From an uncultured Paracoccaceae bacterium (GTDB lineage Bacteria; Pseudomonadota; Alphaproteobacteria; Rhodobacterales; Rhodobacteraceae): a stretch of DNA of 16,039 bases. Position numbers and translations under genes: made by a program. The stretch lies in NCBI GenBank assembly GCA_938038825.1, contig CALHST010000129.1, positions 1-16,039 on the forward strand, read 5' to 3'. The notes beneath the pieces were generated by a model, which saw only the letters and a program-made list of their open reading frames with translations, was not told the DNA's origin and did not search any database. Positions 1 to 6,855 of the stretch are shown here, in pieces; position 1 is the stretch's first letter, and every line of letters begins with the position of its first letter.

Positions 1-28
1 AGCGCTCTACCAACTGAGCTAATCACCC
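1..28 (-). tRNA. tRNA, 5' half only (probably tRNA-Val), cut by window edge
   Basis: Read on the minus strand from 28 down to 1, the sequence has a 7-base acceptor strand (GGGTGAT), then TA, the D-stem GCTC, a D-loop AGTTGGTA, and GAGC. This is a standard tRNA 5' half. The anticodon and 3' half lie outside the window, so identity cannot be read. The acceptor sequence resembles alphaproteobacterial valine tRNAs, and a tRNA near lon/HU fits what I recall of Rhodobacterales genomes; both points are inference. It follows the histidine phosphatase gene on the same strand. Confidence 0.85.
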
Positions 29-76
29 GATCTGCCGCCTTTTAAGCGAAGATTTGGGGGGTCTGCAACCCCTCTT

Positions 77-649
77 TTACAGTTGTTTGTGAACACCGTT
101 TTCCACGACATACACCATGCCCTGTCCGCCCGGCAAATCCCCCACGCTCGCGGACGGTTTTCCCAGTGCCACTGTGCGCAACATGCGCGAGGTGATGCCG
201 TGGGTCACACAAATCGTGGGGCCGGTCAGGCTGTTCAAGAAATCCGTACAACGCGCGCGCAGCCCTGCGAATCCTTCGCCGCCCGGCGCATGTTCGTACA
301 ACGCCAAAGGCCCATCTGGCGTGTCTTCCAAAACCAGCCCCGAGGCCGAAATATCCGCGCGCAATTGACCGGACCATGCGCCAACCTCAATTTCGCGCAA
401 CCGATCATCTGTGCGCAAAAACAACGCCTGACGTGCCAACGCAATGGCCGCCGTTTCAAATGCCCGGCCCTGTGGGCTGACCCGAATATCAAACGCAGAC
501 AGATCCAGCGTCGACAACACCCTGGCCAATTGACGCGCATGACCCTGTCCGGTTTCCGTCAAAGGCGAGTTCAACGCGCCCTGAAAACGTCCCTCGGAAT
601 TCCATTCCGTTTCGCCATGACGCATCACGTAAATTGGGTGAAAAGACAT
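77..649 (-). CDS. Histidine phosphatase family protein (phosphoglycerate mutase-like)
   Basis: A 190-residue cytoplasmic enzyme of the histidine phosphatase (branch 1) superfamily, which transfers phosphate through a phospho-histidine intermediate. The signature RHGETEWN at residues 10-17 supplies the nucleophile H11. R62 in SPQGRAFETA and an acidic residue in LREIEVG (E86 or E88) fit the phosphate pocket and proton donor. The second catalytic histidine is H150 in CVTHGITSR. Length fits small broad-specificity phosphatases such as the GpmB/CobC type. The substrate cannot be read from sequence, and no cobalamin genes are nearby to support CobC. The start is supported by an AAGGAA ribosome site 5 bases upstream. 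It lies after the HU-like gene on the same strand and may share its transcript. Confidence 0.9.
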   Translation of the reverse strand: MSFHPIYVMRHGETEWNSEGRFQGALNSPLTETGQGHARQLARVLSTLDLSAFDIRVSPQGRAFETAAIALARQALFLRTDDRLREIEVGAWSGQLRADISASGLVLEDTPDGPLALYEHAPGGEGFAGLRARCTDFLNSLTGPTICVTHGITSRMLRTVALGKPSASVGDLPGGQGMVYVVENGVHKQL

Positions 650-761
650 GTATTTCCTTAACTTAGTCGTAGAGGTTCACCTGCGTTGATACGCCCGCCA
701 CCAGGCCAAAAGCGCGACGATATTCCGCAACTGCCCATATGATCCTGTATTTTCGTTGGCC
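650..761 (-). other. Short spacer with an open, coding-like stretch after the HU stop
   Basis: In the same frame as the HU-like gene, 32 further codons stay open after its TAA stop (761 down to 666), ending in FGLVAGVSTQVNLYD and then TAA. No good start codon with a ribosome site precedes this frame. An ATG at 743 follows AGGA, but in a different frame encoding a 26-residue peptide of unconvincing composition. It could be a readthrough extension, a decayed gene end, or chance. I do not call a gene. Confidence 0.2.
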
Positions 762-1142
762 TTACACTTTCGGCTGACGCAGCTTCGCGATGGTGATCCG
801 CGCTTTGTCAGTCTCTTTCGCGCGCTGCAGCTTGAGCTTGCCCAAAGGTGGCAAATTCAGCTCTTGCCCATCTGCGATGGCCTCCCCCAACGTTGCCAAA
901 ACGGCATCTACAATCGGTTTCACATCCCGAGGCTTGGCCCCCGACCGCATGACCACAGCCGAAATCAAATCTGGCTTGCGAAGCACACCGGAACTGACAA
1001 TAGGCTCGGCCGCCGCAACAATTGTGGGTTCCACAACGCGCGCTTCTGGTGCTTCCGGCGGCGTCGGCACTTTGGGTTTTGTTGTTTTTGGGGAAGCTGC
1101 TGTTTTGGTCTTTGTTGCTTTAGGACTCGTTGTTTTTGCCAT
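762..1142 (-). CDS. HU-like nucleoid DNA-binding protein with basic N-terminal tail
   Basis: A 126-residue protein in two parts. Residues 1-50 are a low-complexity tail rich in Lys, Thr, Pro and Ala (PK and KTT motifs), like a histone H1-type tail. Residues 52-126 resemble the HU/IHF fold: LRKPDLISAVVMRSG aligns with the HU first helix, VKPIVDAVLATLGEAIADGQELNLPPLGKLKL with helix 2 and the beta saddle. The usual DNA-binding arm motif (GRNPxTG) is missing; the chain goes from LQRAKETDKARITIAK straight to its end. I chose the ATG at 1142 because the upstream 36 codons look non-coding; the ribosome site here is weak. It lies 143 bases after lon on the same strand. The expected role is DNA compaction or architecture, but with altered arms. 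Confidence 0.75.
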   Translation of the reverse strand: MAKTTSPKATKTKTAASPKTTKPKVPTPPEAPEARVVEPTIVAAAEPIVSSGVLRKPDLISAVVMRSGAKPRDVKPIVDAVLATLGEAIADGQELNLPPLGKLKLQRAKETDKARITIAKLRQPKV

Positions 1143-1238
1143 TTTGTGCCCGCGCCAGTTGCATGAAGGTTGTGCAAACCTACCCTGCCCGGCCCGCATG
1201 TACCACCAGAAGTCGCGCGATGAGCCCAGAAAGCAATA

Positions 1239-1263
1239 CGGGCGCCCCAAATTGAGACGCCCG
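1239..1263 (-). terminator. Possible weak terminator after lon
   Basis: An inverted repeat, CGGGCG at 1239-1244 and CGCCCG at 1258-1263 with a 13-base loop, lies 23 bases after the lon stop. On the minus strand it is followed only by ATTGCTTT, a poor T tract, so termination may be partial or absent. Confidence 0.3.
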
Positions 1264-1285
1264 CATCACTGATAGATCGCAAGGA

Positions 1286-3694
1286 TTAGTGCGCTGTGGC
1301 ACCAACTTCGCTGATTGCGGCTTTTGCAGCGGCGGCGGCGGCCGCTTCTTCCGCTGCTTCATCCCATTCGATGGGCTCTGGCGTGTCGATCAGCGCATGT
1401 TTCAGCACTTCGGATACGTGGGTGACAGGAATGATTGTCAGCCCTTGTTTGACGTTGTCCGGGATCTCGACCAGATCTTTTTCGTTTTCTTCCGGGATCA
1501 GCACAGTTTTGATACCGCCCCGCAATGCAGCCAGCAGTTTTTCCTTCAAACCGCCAATCGGCATCGCATTTCCGCGCAAGGACACTTCGCCCGTCATGGC
1601 AATGTCTTTCTTCACCGGAATCCCGGTCAAAACAGACACAATGGATGTGACCATTGCCAAACCGGCTGAAGGGCCATCTTTGGGTGTTGCGCCATCAGGC
1701 ACGTGTACGTGAATGTCGATGATATCGAACTTCGTCGGTTTCACCCCGATTTCAGGCGCAATGGATCGCACGTAAGAGCTTGCCGCGTCGATGGATTCTT
1801 TCATCACATCGCCAAGCTTACCGGTGGTCTTCATCCGCCCCTTACCGGGCAGTTTCAACGCTTCGATATGCAACAGATCACCCCCAACAGAGGTCCAGGC
1901 CAAACCGGTCACAACACCAATCTGATCTTTGTTCTCTGCCAGCCCGTACCGGTATTTTTTCACACCCAAGAAATCATCCAGATTGTCTTGCGTGACTGTG
2001 ACGGACTGCACCTCTTTCTTGATGATCTTGGTCAGTGATTTACGCGCCACTTTTGCGATCTCACGTTCAAGATTCCGCACACCGGCTTCCCGTGTATAGG
2101 TGCGGATCATTTCGCCCAACGCCTCGTCCGTCAGTTCAAATTCCTTGGCTTTGAGGCCGTGGTTTTTGATCTGCTTGGGGATCAGGTGCTGCTTGGCAAT
2201 CTCGGATTTTTCATCCTCGGTATAGCCAGCCAGCGGAATGATCTCCATCCGGTCCAGCAACGGTCCCGGCATGTTATACGAATTCGACGTGGTCAGGAAC
2301 ATCACGTTCGACAGGTCATATTCGACCTCTAGGTAGTGATCCACAAAGGTGGAGTTCTGTTCCGGGTCCAACACTTCCAGCATGGCGGATGCCGGATCGC
2401 CCCGGAAATCCTGCCCCATCTTGTCGATTTCATCGAGCAAGATCAGCGGGTTCGTCGTTTTGGCCTTTTTCAACGCCTGAATGATCTTACCGGGCATAGA
2501 TCCGATATAAGTCCGGCGGTGACCCCGAATTTCGGATTCGTCACGCACCCCACCCAACGAGATGCGGATGAATTCACGCCCAGTTGCCTTGGCAACAGAC
2601 TTACCCAACGACGTCTTCCCAACACCGGGAGGACCCACAAGGCACATGATCGGGCCTTTAAGCTTCTTGGAACGCTGTTGCACAGCCAAATATTCCACGA
2701 TCCGCTCTTTGACCTTCTCCAGACCATAGTGATCGTCGTCCAACACCTTTTGCGCGCGGCCCAGATCCTTTTTCACGCGGGACTTCGTACCCCACGGAAT
2801 GGCAAGCATCCAATCCAGATAATTGCGCACCACTGTGGCCTCGGCACTCATCGGGGACATGTTTTTCAGCTTTTTCAGCTCGGCTTCGGCCTTTTCGCGC
2901 GCTTCTTTGGACAGATCAGTCCCGCCGATCTTTTCTTCCAGTTCCGCAACTTCGTTCTGGCCCTCTTCGCCATCACCCAGTTCCTTCTGAATGGCTTTCA
3001 TTTGCTCATTCAGATAATATTCGCGCTGCGTGCGCTCCATCTGGGATTTGACACGCGTTTTGATTTTTTTCTCGACTTGCAGCACAGACATTTCGCCCTG
3101 CATCAAGCCATAAACTTTTTCCAAACGTTCGCTCACGCTCAGCGTTTCGAGAAGATCCTGTTTTTGATCGACTTCAATGCCCAGATGACCCGCAACAAGA
3201 TCCGCCAATTTGGCTGGTTCTGTGGTTTCACCAACAGCCGTCAACGCCTCTTCCGGGACGTTCTTTTTGACCTTGGCATAGCGTTCAAATTCGTCGGTTA
3301 CCGACCGCAGCAACGCTTCGGTGGTCGCCATATCGCCCGGCATTTCGGTCAGATATTGCGCACGCGCTTCAAAAAAGACGTCGTTTTCCAGAAATTCCGT
3401 GATGCGCACGCGCGCCACGCCTTCGACCAGCACTTTGACAGTGCCGTCCGGCAATTTCAGCAGCTGCAGCACATTGGCCAGCACGCCCGCTTTATAGATG
3501 CCGTCAGACTCTGGATCATCCTCGGATGGATCACTTTGGCTGGACAGCAAAATCTGTTTGTCGTCCCCCATCACCTCTTCCAAGGCTTTGACGGATTTTT
3601 CCCGTCCCACGAACAGCGGCACGATCATATGTGGGAACACCACAATATCGCGCAGCGGCAGGACTGGGTAGGAAGCGTTTAGAGGCTCTTGCAT
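1286..3694 (-). CDS. lon: ATP-dependent protease La (Lon), LonA type
   Basis: A complete 802-residue LonA, the cytoplasmic hexameric AAA+ serine protease that degrades misfolded and regulatory proteins. It has the N-terminal substrate-binding domain (residues about 8-200, starting with YPVLPLRDIVVFP), a charged coiled-coil linker (about 200-285), the AAA+ module with Walker A GPPGVGKT (354-361), Walker B LILLDE (417-422) and GVRN near 538-541, and the protease domain with the Ser-Lys dyad S676 (PKDGPSAG) and K717 (GGLKEK). The C-terminus has an alanine-rich tail (about 780-792) of unknown use. The ribosome site AAGGA lies 8 bases before the ATG. The upstream region holds a possible heat-shock promoter. 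The gene stands in front of the HU-like gene; HU proteins are known Lon substrates in other bacteria. Confidence 0.98.
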   Translation of the reverse strand: MQEPLNASYPVLPLRDIVVFPHMIVPLFVGREKSVKALEEVMGDDKQILLSSQSDPSEDDPESDGIYKAGVLANVLQLLKLPDGTVKVLVEGVARVRITEFLENDVFFEARAQYLTEMPGDMATTEALLRSVTDEFERYAKVKKNVPEEALTAVGETTEPAKLADLVAGHLGIEVDQKQDLLETLSVSERLEKVYGLMQGEMSVLQVEKKIKTRVKSQMERTQREYYLNEQMKAIQKELGDGEEGQNEVAELEEKIGGTDLSKEAREKAEAELKKLKNMSPMSAEATVVRNYLDWMLAIPWGTKSRVKKDLGRAQKVLDDDHYGLEKVKERIVEYLAVQQRSKKLKGPIMCLVGPPGVGKTSLGKSVAKATGREFIRISLGGVRDESEIRGHRRTYIGSMPGKIIQALKKAKTTNPLILLDEIDKMGQDFRGDPASAMLEVLDPEQNSTFVDHYLEVEYDLSNVMFLTTSNSYNMPGPLLDRMEIIPLAGYTEDEKSEIAKQHLIPKQIKNHGLKAKEFELTDEALGEMIRTYTREAGVRNLEREIAKVARKSLTKIIKKEVQSVTVTQDNLDDFLGVKKYRYGLAENKDQIGVVTGLAWTSVGGDLLHIEALKLPGKGRMKTTGKLGDVMKESIDAASSYVRSIAPEIGVKPTKFDIIDIHVHVPDGATPKDGPSAGLAMVTSIVSVLTGIPVKKDIAMTGEVSLRGNAMPIGGLKEKLLAALRGGIKTVLIPEENEKDLVEIPDNVKQGLTIIPVTHVSEVLKHALIDTPEPIEWDEAAEEAAAAAAAKAAISEVGATAH

Positions 3695-3718
3695 GCTCTA
3701 TCCTTGTTATTCTTGGCA

Positions 3719-3746
3719 AGATGGTCTGGTCCCTTTAAAAGGCAAC
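3719..3746 (-). promoter_or_regulatory. Candidate RpoH-type promoter of lon
   Basis: On the minus strand, GTTGCCT near 3746-3740 and CCATCT at 3724-3719 are 15 bases apart and resemble heat-shock sigma factor sites (CTTG-like -35, CCCATnT-like -10). The start would fall near 3712, leaving a leader of roughly 18 bases containing the AAGGA ribosome site. lon is RpoH-dependent in many proteobacteria. The -35 match is imperfect. Confidence 0.35.
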
Positions 3747-3799
3747 CCAATCATCTCCAGTTTACGAAAGCTTTACCTGTGGACGCGCACCCGCGGTGT

Positions 3800-3832
3800 C
3801 AAGGCATGCCTGTTTCGCGATACAATGCCTTG
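3800..3832. repeat. Nested inverted repeat upstream of lon
   Basis: CAAGGCAT at 3800-3807 is repeated inverted as ATGCCTTG at 3825-3832 with 17 bases between. The left arm also forms a 10-base palindrome, AGGCATGCCT (3802-3811), so the same half-site occurs three times. It lies about 110 bases before the lon start. It may be an operator or an RNA hairpin; no tail of T supports a terminator. Confidence 0.4.
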
Positions 3833-3940
3833 CCCGGAAAGGCGGTGCAACGTGACAGTGACGTTATGCACAGAAAAATGGGAAAGTATTGCAATCACGC
3901 CCGCCTTGGGGGGGCAGGTCGGCAAGAAGTCTGTCACTAT

Positions 3941-4009
3941 CTAAACAAACGCAACAGTGGCCAGTAACGTCACAAAGGCCCAAGAACTTACAAAAATCGC
4001 AAACCGCAT
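3941..4009 (-). CDS. Possible 22-residue hydrophobic membrane peptide
   Basis: A short minus-strand frame encodes a peptide that is almost entirely one transmembrane helix (MRFAIFVSSWAFVTLL, then mostly Ala, Val, Phe), ending in TAG. A strong ribosome site AAGAAGG lies at 4019-4025. An ATG at 4018 touches that site with no gap, so the ATG at 4009, nine bases after it, is the better start; starting at 4018 would give 25 residues. A CATAAT -10-like box lies at 4156-4151. There is no homology I can recognise. Single-helix peptides of this size include regulators of membrane proteins and type I toxins, but a chance frame is also possible. Confidence 0.35.
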   Translation of the reverse strand: MRFAIFVSSWAFVTLLATVAFV

Positions 4010-4068
4010 AGCAGACATCCTTCTTACCCCCCAGTTACACCCATAACGAGATCAAGATTTGCAACACA

Positions 4069-4084
4069 GTCAGGAAATCCTGAC
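4069..4084. repeat. Perfect 16-base palindrome, operator-like
   Basis: GTCAGGAAATCCTGAC has 7-base arms around a two-base centre (AA). It is 60 bases upstream of the tiny membrane-peptide frame on the minus strand, and no T run follows on either strand. The form suits a dimeric repressor site or a small RNA hairpin with an AAAT loop. Confidence 0.4.
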
Positions 4085-4325
4085 TTCTCTCGATCTATTT
4101 GGCAGACTCTGAGCAAAACTCGTTAAAAATCGTACCCCCAGTATCCAATGATTATGGCAGCAACAGGGTGACCCGTGTCACACCGTCACATATTTTCGTG
4201 AAAACTCTTTCGTTTGGTTTAAACCGCCGCGGCTCAATTGCTTGGGTTTTATGCTGATTTTCGCAAAACAGCCCTGCTTTTATGCACTGCATGTACGCAA
4301 AAATGTCGCCTAAAAGACTGTCGAC

Positions 4326-5453
4326 TTACAGTGGATCTATGTCGCCTTGCGCGCGCCCGTCATGGAACGCTGTTTGCCAGGCGTCAAATGTACCAGCCGC
4401 AATCGCGTCGCGCATTCCCTGCATAATGTCTTGGAAGTAATGCAGATTGTGCCATGTCAGCAGCATAGAACTGATGATCTCTTGGCTGCGGAACACGTGA
4501 TGCAAATAGGCGCGGGAATACTTTTGGCAGGTGGGGCACCCACAGTTTTCGTCCAGCGGGCGCGGATCGTCCATATGGCGCGCATTTTTGATATTGAGCA
4601 CTCCGTGGCGTGTAAACACTTGCCCTGTGCGGCCGGATCGTGACGGCAACACACAATCCATCATATCAATACCGCGCGCGACGGCCCCCACGATGTCATC
4701 CGGCTTGCCAACCCCCATAAGATACCGGGGTTTGTCTTCGGGCAATTGCGCGGGCGCATAGTCAAGGCAGCCAAACATGGCCTCTTGCCCCTCGCCCACG
4801 GCTAGACCGCCAACGGCATAGCCTTCAAATCCAATCTCGCGCAGGGCCTCGGCACTTTGAGCGCGCAGGTCTTGCTCTAACCCGCCTTGTTGAATGCCAA
4901 ACAGCGCATGTCCGGGGCGGTCACCAAAAGCGTCGCGCGACCGTTTGGCCCACCGCATGGACAGTTCCATGCTTTGTGCAATGCGATCCCGATCCGCAGG
5001 CAATGCGGGGCATTCATCAAAGCACATCACAATATCTGACCCGAGCAGGCGCTGAATCTCCATCGAGCGTTCTGGCGACAACATGTGTTTGGAGCCATCA
5101 ATATGGGATTTGAAAGCCACGCCCTCTTCCGTGAGTTTGCGCAGATCGGCCAGGCTCATCACTTGAAAGCCGCCGCTATCCGTCAGAATGGGGCGATCCC
5201 AGTTCATGAATGTGTGCAAACCGCCCAGCCGATCAATGCGTTCAGCCGTGGGGCGTAGCATCAAATGATACGTGTTGCCCAGCAGGATATCTGCGCCCGT
5301 TTCACGCACCGATTCCGGCATCATCGCTTTGACCGTGGCCGCCGTGCCCACGGGCATAAAAGCAGGCGTGCGAATGTCGCCGCGTGGTGTTGAGATCACG
5401 CCAGTGCGCGCAAGCCCATCAGTTGCATTCAATTCAAAAGAAAAACGAGACAT
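4326..5453 (-). CDS. tgt: tRNA-guanine transglycosylase (queuine tRNA-ribosyltransferase)
   Basis: A 375-residue enzyme, the same length as E. coli Tgt. It exchanges guanine 34 in tRNAs with GUN anticodons (Asp, Asn, His, Tyr) for the queuosine precursor preQ1. Visible motifs are D92 in TDSGGFQ (general acid/base), FDECPA near 145, GIQQGG near 187, GGLAVGE near 215, and the nucleophile D266 in GIDMMDCVLPSR. Zinc is bound by C304, C306 and C309 (CGCPTC) and H335 (TWHNLHY), with the family spacing. AAAGG eight bases before the ATG supports the start. It is divergent from the SPFH gene with about 110 bases between. No queA or other queuosine gene is in the window. Confidence 0.97.
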   Translation of the reverse strand: MSRFSFELNATDGLARTGVISTPRGDIRTPAFMPVGTAATVKAMMPESVRETGADILLGNTYHLMLRPTAERIDRLGGLHTFMNWDRPILTDSGGFQVMSLADLRKLTEEGVAFKSHIDGSKHMLSPERSMEIQRLLGSDIVMCFDECPALPADRDRIAQSMELSMRWAKRSRDAFGDRPGHALFGIQQGGLEQDLRAQSAEALREIGFEGYAVGGLAVGEGQEAMFGCLDYAPAQLPEDKPRYLMGVGKPDDIVGAVARGIDMMDCVLPSRSGRTGQVFTRHGVLNIKNARHMDDPRPLDENCGCPTCQKYSRAYLHHVFRSQEIISSMLLTWHNLHYFQDIMQGMRDAIAAGTFDAWQTAFHDGRAQGDIDPL

Positions 5454-5564
5454 CGACGCGCCTTTAACATGGTTATCCCCGGCATATACAGCGCGGATTT
5501 CCTTGTAAACGCCCCCATTTCACACCATATGTTGTGCATAACTTCCAATAAGGAACACCGGACA

Positions 5565-6461
5565 GTGACACTCGAATCCATACTCGACTTCCTTCCCAAT
5601 GGATCCATCGGCTGGATCATTTTAGCAGTATTTCTTTTTGTCATCCTGTTTAAAGGGGTCAAATTCGTTCCCCAATCTGAAAAACATGTGGTCGAACGCT
5701 TTGGCCGTTTGCGCAAAGTGATGGGACCGGGACCAAATTTCATTGTCCCGTTCTTTGACGTGGTGCGCCACGAGGTGTCGATCCTTGAACGCCAATTGCC
5801 CACCGCCAGTCAGGACGCTATCACCAAAGACAACGTATTGCTTCAGGTGGACACGTCGGTGTTTTACCGCATCACCAATCCGGAAAAAACGGTGTACCGG
5901 ATCCGCGATGTGGACGGTGCCATCGCCACCACAGTGGCCGGTGTTGTGCGCGCGGAAATCGGCAAGATGGACCTGGATGAGGTTCAGGCCAATCGCGACA
6001 ACCTGATTGCCACCATCAAAACCAGTGTTGAAGACGCGGTTGACGATTGGGGGATTGAAGTGACGCGGGCTGAAATTCTGGACGTGAATCTGGATCAAGC
6101 CACCCGCGATGCGATGTTGCAGCAATTGAATGCGGAACGGGCCCGTCGTGCCCAAGTGACCGAAGCCGAAGGGCAAAAACGGTCTGTGGAACTGTCTGCG
6201 GATGCAGATCTGTACGCCGCAGAACAAACCGCCAAGGCCCGTCGCGTTTTGGCCGATGCCGAAGCTTATGCCACCCACGTTGTTGCCGTTGCGATCAATG
6301 AAAATGGTTTGGAAGCGGCACAATACCAGATTGCGTTGAAACAGGTCGAAAGCCTGACAGCACTTGGCAAATCCGAAGGCAGCCAAACCGTTGTGCTTCC
6401 GGCAAATGCGCTTGACGCCTTTGCCAATGCCTTTTCCTTGCTGAAAGGAGGTTCAAAGTGA
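5565..6461 (+). CDS. SPFH/band-7 family membrane protein (QmcA/stomatin-like)
   Basis: A 298-residue protein with one N-terminal membrane helix (about 15-30), the SPFH domain from VPQSEKHVVERFGR (about 35 on) to about 190, and a charged helical region rich in Ala, Glu and Arg (RARRAQVTEAEGQKRS) that usually drives ring or oligomer formation. These proteins scaffold membrane microdomains and associate with NfeD partners. I prefer the GTG at 5565 because it follows AAGGA by 10 bases and gives the family's usual length. Upstream ATGs at 5469 and 5529 stay open but add a tail unlike the family. The stop overlaps the nfeD start by 4 bases, indicating co-translation. Confidence 0.92.
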   Translation: MTLESILDFLPNGSIGWIILAVFLFVILFKGVKFVPQSEKHVVERFGRLRKVMGPGPNFIVPFFDVVRHEVSILERQLPTASQDAITKDNVLLQVDTSVFYRITNPEKTVYRIRDVDGAIATTVAGVVRAEIGKMDLDEVQANRDNLIATIKTSVEDAVDDWGIEVTRAEILDVNLDQATRDAMLQQLNAERARRAQVTEAEGQKRSVELSADADLYAAEQTAKARRVLADAEAYATHVVAVAINENGLEAAQYQIALKQVESLTALGKSEGSQTVVLPANALDAFANAFSLLKGGSK

Positions 6462-6742
6462 CAGGTTGGCTCACGCTTTGGTGGGCTTGGATCGCTTTTG
6501 CCATGGTTCTTGGCATTATCGAAATCCTGGCCCCCGGATTTATCTTTCTTGGCATCGCCTTGGGCGCGGCCATCGTGGCGCTGCTGTTGTTGGTGATGCC
6601 CGACGTGATCGCAGGTTTGGGCTTTAGCACCATGATGGCCCTGTTTGCGGCCCTGTCTTTGGTGTCTTGGTTGGGATTGCGCTATGCGTTTCGCCACCAA
6701 TCCAGCGGCGCTGAGATTTTTACAGATGATGTGAACGATTAG
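6458..6742 (+). CDS. Short NfeD-family membrane protein
   Basis: A 94-residue protein with three membrane helices (about 5-25, 28-48 and 54-75), including the pattern GIIEILAPGFIFLGIALGA that is typical of the NfeD membrane part. The start is GTG inside the overlap GTGA with the SPFH stop, preceded by an excellent AAAGGAGG site six bases away. Many NfeD proteins carry a C-terminal OB-fold domain of about 60-70 residues; here only a tail of about 19 residues follows the last helix (ending FTDDVND), so the OB fold is absent. Known pairing with SPFH proteins and the overlap suggest the two form one membrane complex. Confidence 0.85.
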   Translation: MTGWLTLWWAWIAFAMVLGIIEILAPGFIFLGIALGAAIVALLLLVMPDVIAGLGFSTMMALFAALSLVSWLGLRYAFRHQSSGAEIFTDDVND

Positions 6743-6752
6743 TCATCACCTG

Positions 6753-6777
6753 GATGCGCACGCAGCGCATCTTTCCC
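6753..6777 (+). terminator. Terminator after SPFH-nfeD
   Basis: A perfect 7-base stem, GATGCGC (6753-6759) and GCGCATC (6765-6771), with a 5-base loop ACGCA, followed by TTTCCCT. It lies 10 bases after the nfeD stop. Confidence 0.7.
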
Positions 6778-6855
6778 TGCCCCACATAGCTTCTGGTTGA
6801 GACCTGCGGCATCGCTTGATAGCGTGATCACACTTCATTGTGGGCAGGGACGATC

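Larger units (their letters stand above)
3695..4325. other. Gene-poor region between lon and tgt
   Basis: About 630 bases with no conventional gene; the longer open frames here have no ribosome site or protein-like composition. It holds the lon promoter region (near 3700-3750), a nested inverted repeat at 3800-3832, a possible tiny membrane-peptide gene at 3941-4018 (minus), a 16-base palindrome at 4069-4084, and a short hairpin GTGAC/GTCAC at 4168-4181. No strong terminator is visible after tgt, so tgt transcripts might run into this stretch. Confidence 0.6.

Noticed and set aside
58..72. Hairpin GGGGT/ACCCC between the phosphatase gene and the tRNA
   Set aside because: Only a 5-base stem and no T run on the minus strand, so not called a terminator.
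1143..1250. N-terminal extension of the HU-like frame by 36 codons
   Set aside because: The extension is rich in Trp, Arg and Cys, unlike HU or its tail. The ATG at 1142 begins the normal Lys-rich tail.
2336..3682. 448-codon open frame on the plus strand across lon
   Set aside because: It lies antisense to the intact lon gene, has low-complexity His/Phe/Gln-rich content typical of a reverse-strand shadow, and shows no domain.
5469..5564. Longer N-terminus for the SPFH protein (ATG at 5469 or 5529)
   Set aside because: The added residues do not resemble the family, and AAGGA at the right distance favours GTG 5565. ATG 5529 cannot be fully excluded.
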